Positions 14,201-25,400 are shown, numbered from the stretch's first letter. The stretch is DNA of 64,000 nt from Blasia pusilla (GCA_050084515.1 CM114271.1:66898001-66962000), one strand, 5' to 3'. Program-made: numbers and translations. The notes: a model not told the origin generated them from the sequence alone.

Positions 14201-14577
14201 CTAGGCTCTTAGGGGCTTGTCGTTTGTTGGCTATGGATAAGCCTCCTTCAGGTGTAATTTCGACCTCCTCAAATACCATCCCTGATAGCCCGCTTGCTGA
14301 TAAGCGAGGAGTATGCAAAAAAGCCCTAGTGAAAACCTCCAAGTCAAGCTCCAAGTCAAGGTCTGTTGTATAGTCTTCCACAAAAGATGGAGCATCGCCA
14401 CTTGAAGGAGGATGAAGAGCTTCTAAGAGATCCACTGTTTCCGCACTTGGAACCGCCGGAGAAAGAGGACCCAATGCTCGAGTTGCAGGTGAAAACTCAC
14501 CAACCTGCCCCAATAGTAGACTTCGTCGAAGGCATTGTTGTATTGAAGGCCTCCCATGATTGGCTATGAGGGAATGA
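11226..14577 (-). pseudogene. Broken LINE: reverse transcriptase plus restriction-like endonuclease, split by an LTR
   Basis: This is the 3' part of a non-LTR retrotransposon read on the minus strand. From 14577 to 13539 it encodes the N-terminal part of a reverse transcriptase, with a motif-A-like 'AIQVDVANAFNSFSHAAIF'. The protein then jumps from '..EELRCAGG' to '..VQPSKCGVW', so the segment that should hold the QGDP and (F/Y)ADD motifs is missing. An inserted LTR (12531-13538) interrupts it. Removing the insert and one ACAAG copy restores the frame at LRTC/PPTSS. From 12530 the frame runs on through GQLLGPNTFE and a zinc-knuckle-like CVCGDPIDAKGIHILRC. A frameshift near 11715-11735 leads to the last frame, which carries the endonuclease block DVVVADPTR and ends at 11226. 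The deletion, the insertion and the frameshift make it inactive. The family call (LINE with R2-like C-terminal nuclease) rests on motif order only. Confidence 0.85.
12531..13538. mobile_element. Solo LTR inserted in the LINE, flanked by 5-bp target duplication
   Basis: The insert of 1008 bp begins TGTCGTGCGCC and ends GGGTCGCGACA, the TG...CA ends typical of LTRs. It is flanked by the direct repeat ACAAG at 12526-12530 and 13539-13543. Excising the insert plus one ACAAG rejoins the LINE frame exactly, which fixes both boundaries. No gag or pol frame lies inside, as expected for a solo LTR left by LTR-LTR recombination. A diverged copy lies in opposite orientation at 9018-9768. The superfamily cannot be told from the LTR alone. 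A large MITE is less likely because terminal complementarity is only about ten bases. Confidence 0.88.
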
Positions 14578-16091
14578 GTTCGTAATGTTGGGCCCAGCCC
14601 GTATCAAGAGATCCAGAAAAGCAAGAGGAATCCCTTAAACCGATGGTAACCCTGTATCACTCTATAAGGAGAGCGCTATGTTTGAAATTGCGTATAGGAA
14701 TCTATGAGCACATTTAGGAGAGAAGGAGGTCCAAAGATCCCAAGAACTTTGGAAATCTCAATCTTAAGTGGAAAAAAGAAGAACCCAAAGTTCAAGCTTG
14801 AGAAGATGAACACATTGGGCCTTAAATTGAAAAGATTGGATCACCATGGAAATAGTTACAAACAAAATTCTAAACGTCTGCCATAGTCTTCCTCCATAGT
14901 CCTCCTCAAGCCCCCCATGTCTTCAAAGGTTTATGTAGTAGATGCTCCTTTGTCTTACATATATCACTAGATTTCTTTCAAAAATATTTTTGATCATTTT
15001 AAGGGGGTCGTATAAAAATTGGTAAGGAGAGTTAGCTTAAACATGAGCTATTAATAAGGGATCCCTGGATCGCATAGTCCCTAACTGGTCCTTACTAGTG
15101 ATTATTACGATTGCATTCTATTGCTAAGGGTATATGTATAGTTGTTTGTTTAAATTGGAAGAGTACTTGGTTTTGTTTGTTCTTTGTCATTGTAGTTGAG
15201 TGAGAGCAGATGATGCAACCCGATAGAGGGGCTATGTGTGTAGATGGGGATGAGAAGCCAAGAGTGACCTATTGGTTTACCTCGATGACATATATACAAA
15301 TATCATCCTTTCGGGATTTTTTTGAGGTTTCTTTGAATTTCTTCATCAGTTAGTCACTTGTTGTGCAGGTTGGGTTGACATGTGTGTATATATCATCTTC
15401 TTCTTCATGGAACTATGGGGGGTTTGGAAGGGATATATGCCCGGGGAGGCTTGGAGAGGCTCATATTTTTACAATTGAACCTTCCAAGCTAGGATGAGGT
15501 GTTTTTCCATGGTGTATTAGACATGGTTTCCCTCACGACAAAGGTGGGTTGATTATTATTCGATGATTTAAAGAGCGACTTATGTTATATGTTTTACTAA
15601 TCAGTCTTCCAACTCAAAGAGGGAGATTGATCGTAACCCTGCAATTCTACGACATCCATTCAATTTGTAAGTATTTATTTTTTCGTTTAATTTCCACTCA
15701 TTTACCACTTTTGGTTGTACACTAGTTGATGTGCATAAATATGATCACTAATGCATAATACCTAGTATTTTTTTTCATATTAAAATTATTTTTTAGTAAT
15801 TTAGAGATATTTCTAATTTCAAAATTTAAGTATGAATTTTTTAAAATAATTATTAATATTTATTTTTTTAAAATTTTAATTATTCAATTCAAATTCAAAT
15901 AATACTCAATTCTCCTAAATAATTTCATTCTTCCATAAAATTTTAAATAATATGTATTCTTCCACTTCCAAAGTTCCATTATTCCCACCAAAATAACATC
16001 CACTAACTAAATTAATTTAAATAGATTAAAATTTCCCATTTTCCATGGAAATTAAAATTTCTTTCCCATGATAACAAATGTGAATTAATAT

Positions 16092-16115
16092 CATATATAT
16101 ATATATATATATATA
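16092..16115. repeat. (AT)n microsatellite
   Basis: Uninterrupted AT dinucleotides followed by further AT-rich alternating sequence. Confidence 0.9.
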
Positions 16116-16556
16116 ATATTTATATATATAACATATAATAGCATTGTAAGATTTGACATTAAAGTTGAATGTAAGAGATATCTTTGTAGTTGGAAATAGC
16201 AATCTATGGGCCAAGCAATAAAAATCAGATTAGATGTGAAGAGCATAACAATAGAAGTTCAAGGTCTCAATAATGGAATTTTAGGCAATTGGTAAATATA
16301 TTGTCTTGGAGTTCAACCTCTATTCCTTCTTGCTAGTGAACCTTGACACATAAGAGTGGAAAACTTCAGTTGAGTCTCAAAAACCCAATCCCTTGTGCAA
16401 CTTGTAGGTAAGTTTTTGAAGCCTCCCGATGCTAATTGATTTTGAATCTCCCAAGATTGGAGTGCATTGATTAATCCTTAAGGTGCATCTCGAACAATTC
16501 CTTAACTTGAAACATGACCCAAACAAAAAATATGGTAACTCCTTGTTCCAAAATGA

Positions 16557-16560
<4 letters not shown>

Positions 16561-16587
<27 letters not shown>

Positions 16588-16588
16588 G
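16561..16588. repeat. (GA)n microsatellite
   Basis: About 14 uninterrupted GA units. Confidence 0.9.
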
Positions 16589-16978
16589 GTTAAGAATAGC
16601 AATGGATGGGTTGTCTTACCACTCAAAAGTAGAAGCATGTGAAACGTTTTGCAACATGGCAAAGGAAGAGAATCTATACTATTCTGTGTTGATATATTTC
16701 TAAGCTCAAGATAACTAGTGCAGTGTAGTATAATGATATTTAGAATGAAAAGGTTTAGGTGACTTTTGTGCAAAAGTGACCATTTAGGATAAGGTGATAA
16801 ACCTTTTGTATGTGTTCTAGGGGCAAATACTTATTTACTGAGAGAGGGGTAAGTATGGGGTTTTCTTGTTGTCTTTGTACACATGTTCACTTTTCCTATT
16901 TATGCAAGCTAGATGTGTGTGTGGACAATGTGGAGTTAATAGTTTCTATGTTATTTTGGTTAGAACATGTTAGACATT

Positions 16979-17017
16979 AAATCCTCTTCTCATACTGTGT
17001 GTATGAGAAGAGGATTT
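16979..17017. repeat. Perfect 17-bp hairpin at the edge of the rRNA fragment
   Basis: The left arm AAATCCTCTTCTCATAC (16979-16995) and right arm GTATGAGAAGAGGATTT (17001-17017) are exact reverse complements with a 5-nt loop TGTGT. The right arm overlaps the last bases of the adjoining rRNA 3' end. Confidence 0.9.
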
Positions 17018-17058
17018 ATCCGGCCACAGGTTCCTCTGCGGCTACCTTGTTACGACTT
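17012..17058 (-). pseudogene. Fragment of mitochondrial-type small-subunit rRNA, 3' end
   Basis: The minus strand reads AAGTCGTAACAAGGTAGCCG, then GAGGAACCTGTGGCCGGAT, and ends AAATCC. This is the universal 3' block of bacterial-type SSU rRNA. The terminus GGATNNAATCC-like resembles plant mitochondrial rrn18, not nuclear 18S (which has AAGGTTTCCGTAGGTGAACC), and there is no anti-Shine-Dalgarno CCTCC as in plastid or bacterial 16S. Only about 47 bases are convincing. It is not a working gene; it is most simply a nuclear insertion of mitochondrial DNA or a retro-copied rRNA end. Confidence 0.75.
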
Positions 17059-17151
17059 AACCTCAGTCAATGGCCCAACCTTGGTCTCCTACATAAGATC
17101 ACCTTAGGCCTCCCATGTATTTCACCATGAAAGATCTAGGGGCCCATAGAA

Positions 17152-17352
17152 CCAGAATTCTTCGTAATGCCAACCCGTAAAATTTAAGAATTTCTTATCT
17201 GCCTAGCAAAATTTTGGAAAAAATCCGACACCAAAAATGCACTTTCTTGTAAAAAATCGGAAAAAATGACAAGGACTTGGAAATTTCCGATCAGACTCTA
17301 TCGAGTGTCGAAAGAAACTGACGAGCTCGGTAAATCTATGCACCCCCGCGAA
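17152..17352. repeat. Dispersed repeat of about 200 bp, copy 1
   Basis: Matches 34998-35185 in the same orientation. Shared blocks are a CTT(C/T)GTAATGC segment, TTTCCGATC, a GACGAGCTCGG block and AAATCTATGCACCCC near the end. No coding capacity. It could be a SINE or an old MITE, but no A/B box or tail is clear. Confidence 0.75.
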
Positions 17353-19790
17353 GGACTTATTTTTTCCCAAAGTAGTGGAAGAGAGGAAAAGAGGAAATTT
17401 GTGTGTAGTTGAGAGTATATTTTAATAACATTACAACAATTCAGATTTAGATTTGTTTTTTAATCACTAATGTATACATTGGTTGTAGACTAACCCATTA
17501 CTAAAAACATGTTTATCACACATGACATTACGCAATAAGAAAATGATTTCCAAATAAAAAACTCTGAAATTTTAAGAATTCTCCATACAATATTAAACTA
17601 GAAAAATTAATTACACTAACACGATTAGCTCGAAGCAAGCTGTCGGGGATAACATGTGGACGAAAAAGTACATGGATACGAAATACAGTTATATCACAAA
17701 CAAAAAATTAGAGCACTCGGTAATTATTTTTTTCGGGTTTAGAGTCTTAAGACTTAAGAGCACGTGATCAGTTTAGTACTGATGTACCCGTAATAATACG
17801 TTTGTTCATAAGGAGTGAGAATGATTAATAGCGGGAGTGCCATAAGGCCCATAACTACCGGGGCAGTGAGTCTACGACTCTACGCGGCGTCTGACCGATG
17901 AGTATAGGCTGTATTCAATAGTCCGATAGTCGTTGGAGTCAGCCTGTTCGTACAGGACAATGACAAACTCACCAGTCACTCTGCTGAGGTGGCCAGAATC
18001 CCACGGATTCGGAGGCGTCTGTGTGGAATTCTCTCGCTGGGCGACGCGTGCTACGCGGTCGAGATCTCGTGCGGTCGCACAAAGGAGGACACAGGTCAGT
18101 CAGTGCATCCGTCAGTCCGTCAGTCAGTCGGTCCTTTCTGTCAGAGAGATGATATGATGACATTTGAGGAACGTACCTCCTGTTGGTCCCGTAGAAAGTT
18201 CCCATATTTGTGATAATGATCACCGAGCGATCGGGAGTCGGGAGAAGTCGGTCTAGTGAGTCGGTGAAATATGGGAGATTCAGCGGAGTAAGCGAAGGTA
18301 AGTAAGTTAGCTAATAATGAGTGGAGTTTAATCTGCATGGGACGGAAGTAATAGTTTCGAAATAAAGCGAGGCTCCGCAATTGTTCGTTGTTTGACGGGT
18401 TCTATTTTTAAGCGTAGTAATAACTGATGGCATCGCAGCATCTCCACCGGTGATTCTCGGCCACGTGGACTTCCCGATGGATCTCTCCGAGTAAATAAAT
18501 GGATGAGTTTGACCCGCCTGTTCTTCTGTCTGGACGTTCCCTCCGGAGTCCAGCTCCTCCAGATCCTGCTGGCTCCACCCGTCCCTGTGTCGGGAGCCGG
18601 GTCGGGTCCTTGAGCCGCCGGTGTTGCGACCTCTCCGCAGTGGCCGACTTCCAGAACGGTGGAGAGACAGCGGAGACCGAAGGTCCCTACGTGGGAGTGG
18701 AGCCTCGAATCCGACCCGTGATGAGGTAGGGGGGGGAGTAGACGTCATCTGAGATGGACAGAGTTGCGGGGATGTGGACGGACTGTGAGAATCGAGCCAA
18801 GGGCTGGAAGCCGCGGGCGGGGGGGACGGAGGAGGATGGCGTCGGTGGCGTACCGTTATAGGTCCGTTGCGCTTCTCAGGCAGGGCACGCACGGACGCAC
18901 AACCGCCCGCCAGCGCTGATGCGGGAGATCTCCGCCTTGTGTGTTGCATGCGGTTTCAGCGAGCGAATGAGCACTGCATGAGCGCGCCAATGATCCGGGA
19001 CGAGGAGCGATTGATTGTTGATTATTGCGTGGGGCATGTTTTCTCTCTCTCTCTCTCTCTCTTCTCAGCCCAGCGGGCAGCGGGCGGGCAGGCAGGCAGG
19101 CGCAGCGGAGGCGTATACCTCTGCTGCATATATTTGCCGTCTCCGGGGTGCGCGGCCGGGCAGCGCGATGGGATGTGGCGGGAATTCGAAAGAGGCTTGG
19201 AAGAATCACAAGAGTCGAGGGAGGAAAACAACAGGAAGTAAGTAGTAGTTGTCGATTGAAAACGCACAGTTTTGGTCTCTTGTGCGAGAGTTACTACTGC
19301 CCCCTCGTCGCCTCGTCGCTTCCCGACTCCCGAGCTGCACGTTTTGTCCTTTCCCTTTTTCTTCTTCTTCTCCTCCTCCTCCTCCTTGTTCATCTTTACC
19401 TGTTCTTTTCCTTCCCGCACAGCCGCCTCTGCTGTTCTCTCGCCCACGGCCCACCTGGAGCGAGGACTCGTGCGCAGTGCCGTTGTTCTCCAGCGCGGCG
19501 CGGCAGAGCGAGCGAGCGAGCGGGGGGGTAGAGAGGAGTAGGAGGGTACGCACGCCATCGCGGTGAGAGGTGAAAGGTGGCAGGGAGCGAGTGGGTGGCG
19601 ATTGAGGTGCAGAGATCGCTGCTTCGGAGGTCGGGTGGGTCGCGGATGGGAGGGCTGCGGTGACGTCGAAATGTCCTTCTCGACGCGCAGGGATGGAGGG
19701 GGAGTGGCGCTGATGATCCCTGCGTCGCGGCCCCGCTGAGCGCGACGATCAGATGCGGCGGGGGATCGGGTGCGCGGAGCAGCCATCGGA
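17353..19790. other. Upstream region of the F-box gene, GC-rich from about 17.9 kb
   Basis: AT-rich to about 17.8 kb, then strongly GC-rich towards the F-box start, with a CT tract at about 19042-19062, short CAGT/CCGT repeats near 18093-18130 and a CATATATTT near 19127 that could act as a TATA box. It probably holds the promoter and a long 5' leader. Long open frames on both strands here (for example minus strand 18311-18949) are Arg/Ser/Pro-rich and look like GC-composition artefacts. Confidence 0.5.
19042..19062. repeat. (CT)n tract upstream of the F-box gene
   Basis: CT dinucleotide run about 730 bp upstream of the F-box ATG. Such tracts are common in plant promoters and leaders. Confidence 0.8.
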
Positions 19791-21092
19791 ATGGACAACG
19801 TGTGGGAGAGGCTGGCGCAGCTGCAGGTGAGGCACATCGGAGACATCGCGCATCGGCGGAGCTTCCACAAGTACAGCAATCGGGCGGCTTCGGAGGTCGT
19901 TTTCGTCGATTCGCCTCGGGAGGACGCGCGGCGCGGGCGCGAGCGCGAGTGCGCGTCGGGGCGGACGAAGAATTTGCGATGGCCGCAGCCGTCGGTGCTC
20001 GACGCGGAGGACGAGCGCGGGCCGCAGGTGGCTCTGGACGCCCTGATCTGGAGAAATCTTCCGGAGTCGCTGGTGGAAACCATCCTCCCGCACCTGCCTC
20101 TGCACAGCCTGCTGCGATTCCGAGCCGTGTGTCGGCGCTGGAACTCGATTCTCCACTCCCCGACGTTTCTGCAATCCTGGCACTGCGGGGAATTCGCGCA
20201 GCGGGCGCCCGAGAGCCCGTGGCTCATCTTCCGCGGCTCCGCTCGCGAGTGCGTCGCGTACAACCCCCGACTGGATCGCTGGATCAACATCCCTCTGGGC
20301 TTCCTCCCCTCGCCGCGAGTGCGCGTCGTGGCCACTGCGGGCGGCCTGCTGTGCGTGCGCAGGCGCGATGATTCTCTCATGGTGTGCAATCCCTTCACCA
20401 AGACGTTCGTGCATCTGACGCCCAAGCCCTGGAAGTGGAAGTACCCGATCGTGGGGATGGTGGCGGACAGCCCGGGTTCGTATCGGGTGATCGTCGCAGG
20501 AAGCCATGGAGTGCCGGCTCCGGATCTCACCACGGAGGTGTACGATTCTGTCAGCAAAAAGTGGAAGCTCATCCGGAGCCGACCGTCGAGGCATCAATTT
20601 CAAACGAATGCGGTTTACTGCAACGGATTTCTCTACAGCGCGGGGTTCTCTGTGATCATGTCGTACGATGTGAAGAGGGAGATTTGGAGCGAGATGCGAG
20701 GGCCGCCGGTGACGCAGCATTCGAATTTGATCATGCCGCAGATCTGCGAGTGCCGGGGGCGGTTGCTGATGGTGGAAGTGGTGAGCGAGCGCTTCGTCAT
20801 GCGGAGGGTTTCCATTTGGGAGATCGAGCAGAGCGGGAGCGGCGAGTGGTTGAAGCTCGACACTATGCCCGACGCGCTGCTGGGCGAGGTGATCGCCATG
20901 TCCAATAGCCGCCTCTTCACTTACTTCGGGCACGACGATCTTCTCTGTTTCGTCATCGCGCGACGCGAAATCCTCAGCTACTCCGTTTCCAATCGCGCCT
21001 GGCGATGGCTTCGCACCTGCCCCTTCGTCCAAGGATTCGCGCAGCGATTCGCAGCCTTCGCTTTCCATCCCAGACTCGACGCTTGCGTCTAG
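19791..21092 (+). CDS. F-box/kelch-repeat protein (intronless)
   Basis: A 433-residue protein. F-box proteins bind SKP1 and bring substrates to SCF ubiquitin ligases. The F-box lies at about residues 84-130, with core 'IWRNLPESLVETILPHLP' followed by 'RFRAVCRRWNSIL'. The rest (about 140-428) has the kelch/galactose-oxidase-like pattern of plant F-box/kelch proteins, with segments such as VYDSVSKKWKLI and SYDVKREIWSEM. The first ~80 residues are Arg-rich and less conserved in appearance. I start at the ATG in MDNVWERL; an in-frame GTG 21 bases upstream is not a plausible eukaryotic start. The frame is intact, has no intron and is GC-rich like its upstream region. It resembles the Arabidopsis At5g15710 type of F-box/kelch protein, but the exact subfamily and substrate are unknown. 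Confidence 0.9.
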   Translation: MDNVWERLAQLQVRHIGDIAHRRSFHKYSNRAASEVVFVDSPREDARRGRERECASGRTKNLRWPQPSVLDAEDERGPQVALDALIWRNLPESLVETILPHLPLHSLLRFRAVCRRWNSILHSPTFLQSWHCGEFAQRAPESPWLIFRGSARECVAYNPRLDRWINIPLGFLPSPRVRVVATAGGLLCVRRRDDSLMVCNPFTKTFVHLTPKPWKWKYPIVGMVADSPGSYRVIVAGSHGVPAPDLTTEVYDSVSKKWKLIRSRPSRHQFQTNAVYCNGFLYSAGFSVIMSYDVKREIWSEMRGPPVTQHSNLIMPQICECRGRLLMVEVVSERFVMRRVSIWEIEQSGSGEWLKLDTMPDALLGEVIAMSNSRLFTYFGHDDLLCFVIARREILSYSVSNRAWRWLRTCPFVQGFAQRFAAFAFHPRLDACV

Positions 21093-23114
21093 AAAATTAG
21101 GAGACCTTAGAAGGAAAAATCAATCATCAGACATTCTTCCGGTTCATCCATCGATGCACTCACTCCTCCTCTCCTGGACTGCAGCAATTCACGTCTGCAC
21201 GCGAGAAATTCGCGCTTGTTTGGGAGAGCTTCCAGTTCTCTAACCCTCTCCCATGGAATATAGGCCGCAAGGATCGTTGCAGAGTTCAGGGTGGATTGCG
21301 TTCGCCCCTCCCCTATGAAGGGAGGCCAGGTCACCTCCGGTGTACATTGGATGATTAGGTTCTTCGTTGACGACAGATAAATGCGAGATCGCCGACCTAT
21401 TCACAGAAGAGCGATGTCCCGACCAATTGGCTCTTCATTCAAGACAGGTGAATACGAAATTTTCCGAGAGACAATGAGAGAGCGGCTCGATTACCGGACG
21501 GAGAGGCTGTTGATTCGACAGAAAGATAGATAGTTAGACGGGATTGCCGAGACACAGCGAGTGGAGTGAAATTCGGGACGGATAGGGGTCTTCGTCGATG
21601 GACGACGACTGACAGAGAAGGGTTTCCGGAGGATCGAGTCGCTCCTTTGTGGTCGTGATTCGTTCGTGTACATACTGGATGCCGTTGCCGCTGCTTCCAC
21701 TATGTGGGACTGAATGAATGTCTCGTGAATTTTTTTGAGCTCGGGGGGAGAGAGCTCGGTCTCGATCATCCGCGACGGGACGCTGTCGGATTTCATGATC
21801 TTCGCCGAGCGTTGCTCCCGCGATTCATTATTCCATTCTTTCTAATGCGAAATAAAACCGTCTTCTCTGTCGTCTGTCCTCACCTCGCCTGCGTCCTAAT
21901 CTCCCCTTCGCCATGCACATTGATCATCCTCTTGTATCCGCTCCTGCGCGTGGGAGACGAGTAAGGGTTTATAAACAAGACGCACACATCTTTGTCTGAT
22001 TCCGGAAGCTCCTCGGGTCTCTAGATTAATCTCAGCAAACGTGCCCAGCCAGCCAGACACATGGAACGTTCCCCTCTCCCACCACTCGAGATCTCCGTAA
22101 TTTCACGATTCGTTGACATCTTTGTCCGGTTTCGCGAGCTCTCAGGGATTCCGAGAGACCGCAGCAGAGGACTCATGAGGAAACTCAAATAAATGTCGCT
22201 CTCTCTCGCTCTTCCACGATCTACGCTCTCCGCAGCCCCAGGATTAACCGATTGTAAAGAATTGCCACACATCATTGTGATGTGAGGGAATCGCGGAAGC
22301 CTCCACACATCGAGACAGTACGGATCCACAAACGAAGACTGCTCCCTGCCTCTCCCACTGCTCGCCATCTCCGGAGTCCGACCCCTCTGCTGGACGATTC
22401 CGAGAGTCGAGACACAACAAACGACGCACAATGCGCGCGCACCTCCTTGTCCCGTTCCACCATGGGCAATGCGCACAGGGTCACTCAAAACCCATCCCCA
22501 GGGTCACAATGTCTCACTCAAAACCCATCTCCAGGAGCGCAGTCTCACTCAAAACCCATCCCCAGGAGCGCAATATTCTCATCTCGAGGGCGAATTACAC
22601 AACTCTAGCGACGGAAGTAGCTGCGATCGAAGTGCAGTGCTCCTTACTGCTCTGCTGTTGAGAGGGAGAGGAGAGAAAACAGTCTCCCTGTCAGTGGGTT
22701 CCCGGCACGGCCGTCCGTCCGTCCGGCGCTGCAGTGTTCTCGGGATGTTCGGGACTGAAAGACGGATTTATTCCTCGTCTGTCAGAAATCACATCCTCAT
22801 CGCGCTTCCATCCAAACGTGAGTCTGTCCGTCTGCGGCAGCCAGCGTACAGAGGGTACGTCACCCGCGGCACGGGGATCGAGAGGGCCGCCGTATGGCGT
22901 GTGGCTTGTTACGGCGATCCTTCCACGGCTAGCCGTGGTTTAATGCGACAGCCGTGGAGTTTTTACGGGGCTATGCAAAGCTAGGGGCGCCCCCTTTCCT
23001 TTTACAGGGCCGGTTGTAGCCCGGTGAGAGGAAATGGGGCACCCTATATGTAAAATAATATACATATATATAATGTATACGAGCGTCTTTTATGATGAAT
23101 TTATGTTCATAAAT
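21093..23114. other. Downstream of the F-box gene, no further gene recognised
   Basis: Probably begins with the F-box 3' UTR. It contains a short three-unit tandem repeat (22482-22575), a CCGT run near 22709 and small inverted motifs such as CCACGGCTAGCCGTGG near 22922. The open frames are short and resemble nothing I know. Confidence 0.5.
22482..22575. repeat. Three tandem units of about 31 bp
   Basis: The units begin TCACTCAAAACCCATC and differ mainly in the last third; units two and three share CCAGGAGCGCA. Confidence 0.9.
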
Positions 23115-23288
23115 GGGGCACCCCTACACGGCACGGGAGTGAAAGTGAAGGGCCTAATCATATTGGATGCAAATTATTTTTCTTTTTGGTCGTAGAAGAG
23201 GAAATATTTTCTTGTTGTCCGGTAGTCACATGTCAAGTAAAGAGGTGTTTGCAAATGAAAAAAACACTCTCCAATAATAATATATATA
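23115..23288 (-). mobile_element. Diverged miniature Helitron-like element
   Basis: The minus strand aligns with the element at 60662-60832. It shares ATATTATTATTGGA at the 5' side, the segment CACCTCTTT(A/G)CTTGACATGT, ACAAGAAAAT and a TTAGGCCCTTC-like block before a GC-rich 3' end (CCCGTGCCG). The ends have drifted: the expected TC start and CTAG end are not intact. Confidence 0.55.
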
Positions 23289-24417
23289 ACATTGTTCTCC
23301 GTAAGAACCTTCACAGGCATATTTTCAACCATTGTGGCTTGGGGTTTCCCATGAAGAGGACTGATTTTTACTTCATGAGCTATTGGAATTGTTTCCAAAT
23401 ATGGGGCGTCAAACATGGTATGTGCCATCCTCCTGAACAACCAGCATAGGTTAGCAGCATCACCGCACCTCATGGCAACTCACATAACATCCATCTCAAG
23501 CATCCTCAAACCATTGTGTCATGCTGGGTACCATCATATTGTCCACGTCAAGAAGACGACATGACGCACATGATCCTTCCGCACCATATCGTCATGACCC
23601 ATGATGGAAAAACCTCATGCACTCAAAGAATAGTCTCACGTGTAGTCACATCCAATTTTTTTGGAGTTCTTATCTGCAAGTAAACATAATTTTTTGGATA
23701 GAACTTACCAATCCTTTGATAATATCCATCTCCATGAAGTGTTGCATATCTCAACGTGTCATGATGTTGAGTAATATCTAGGTTCTCAATCGCCATGGGC
23801 ATTGCTCGTTGAAAGAGATAGGCCCACTAAGAACATATCTTGTTCCAATACACTTGAATATTAAGATCCACCACCTTTGCTACATCTTGCCGAGTCATGA
23901 CTAAATCAGGCACTTGCACATATCGCTTTCTCGATGCCCAAGGATATCTGCGGATTGAAATGATAATCCATAGGTAACCATGGAAATTATAAGTTCCATA
24001 TTGTGCATGAACGCATCGCTGATCACATCTACACAACAAACATTGTCGCTCTTCCCAACACATGTGTAGATCCATACATATACAAAAAATAAACTTATAT
24101 ATATACTAACTAAGACCACAAAATTTGTTTGAAGTGGAAACGGCCTATATGGCCAACTCCACTCTCAAAACTATACATACATATCAAACCATATCTAGTG
24201 TTTTATCCAAACTCTAGCGCTCAAGCCCCTACGGTGAATACTCCAAAGGCTCAACATGAGAACGATGGCTTGTGAAAGCCATCTCTTTTATCTCTATACC
24301 CTTGGGAAGAGTCAAAAGAGTTTTTCCCCCCAAAATAGCCCAAAATAGTAATCTACGCACATATGCTACTAGGTAACTATTGACTTGTTTAAGGGGTTAC
24401 ACGACCCAAAACAATCT

Positions 24418-24900
24418 CCGCACTTTCTCATTTCTTCCTCCTTCCACCTCCACTCCCTTCCCCCTTATGGGCCCGCCCACCCTTATCCTACCTTCCACCA
24501 TGAACTACAAGTATGAGCCCCACCTTTTGCAATCTATTTCCGTGGACATGTCCAAACTTGTCTGGCCTAGGGACGGGCTTGTCCGTTTTTGTGTAACCAT
24601 GCTCGCCCATAATTTAAACTTCGGGCTCGGCATCCGATACTCGTTTTGTAGCCCTTCCTAAGCCCCCGCCGGCCCGCCTAGTGCAGGCTTGGCTCTGGGC
24701 CTTGAGCCTGCCTAGTGCGCATAGTTGCACAAAAACAAACAAGTTTCTCTCTAGGACGGACATGGACCAACAAGTCTAGACATGTCCACAAACATGGATT
24801 GCAAGAGGTGGGGCTTACACTTATAGTTCATGATGGAAGGTGGGACAAGGGTGAGTGGGGGAACTAAGGGTGGAGGGAAGGAGAAACGGGAAAGTACGGA
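24418..24900. repeat. Foldback element with arms of about 180 bp
   Basis: Imperfect inverted arms at about 24418-24597 and 24724-24900. The left arm has CACCATGAACTA and GAGCCCCACC; the right arm carries their reverse complements (TAGTTCATGATGG, GGTGGGGCTT). The GC-rich spacer with GCCCGCCGGCCCGCC recalls ends of plant hAT-type miniature elements. No transposase is present and the outermost ends are not defined. Confidence 0.65.
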
Positions 24901-25337
24901 ACACGTAAGCAAGTGGGGGGATGAGAAAGAAGGGGAAGATGTGGCCCACTTCGATAAGTCCTTCCATAAGATGGACGTAAGTCCATGGACATGGACATGT
25001 CCGTGGATAAGGACTTTGTTCACATGCAAACTTGCCAGTGCCCGCCTAGCCCGCTCTACCGCGGGCCAATGCATGATGGTGTAGGCCATGTGCGGACTAC
25101 GCAAGCGCTCATAGCCTGCAGACCTGCTCTATCCCAACCCTACCAAGCCCGCATGTGATCCCACATCCCAAGCGCACGTGGGCCACCGGGTGCCAAAAAT
25201 ACCCAGATAAGGACCTTATGGACATATCCGTTTCCATGCAACCTTGTTGGGGTGCACACTAGATAGAAATTTGTCGAATTATTGCATGAACCTTTCTGGA
25301 TTTCAAAACTTGTTTTTAAGGGAGAGTTAGGAGATCC

Positions 25338-25400
25338 AACCGGTACAATCAGAATTCAGCCGGTACAACCGGTACTTGAGAATCCAACCGGTACAAACAG
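25338..25400. repeat. Cluster of CCGGTAC motifs
   Basis: Four copies of (A/G)CCGGTAC within about 60 bp, irregularly spaced. Confidence 0.6.

Larger units (their letters stand above)
14578..16978. other. Intergenic region, no gene recognised
   Basis: There are no frames with recognisable domains. The part nearest 14577 may hold more 5' LINE sequence, but I could not read it confidently. Simple repeats at about 16092-16115 (AT) and 16561-16588 (GA) are the only clear structures. Confidence 0.55.

Noticed and set aside
17012-17058. Considered as a nuclear 18S rRNA gene or a plastid 16S gene
   Set aside because: The terminal sequence lacks the nuclear GGTTTCCGTAGGTGAACC form and the plastid GGATCACCTCC end, and only about 47 bases match.
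18311-18949. Minus-strand 212-codon frame upstream of the F-box gene
   Set aside because: Low-complexity Arg/Pro/Ser composition in a GC-rich stretch, with no domain or splice partner seen.
19022-20572. Long minus-strand open frame (516 codons) over the F-box gene and its leader
   Set aside because: Antisense to a clear F-box/kelch frame, Arg/Ser/Pro-rich with no domain. It is explained by high GC content.
19749-21068. Minus-strand open frame (439 codons) antisense to the F-box gene
   Set aside because: A mirror of the GC-rich coding strand, rich in His/Arg/Pro, with no recognisable domain.
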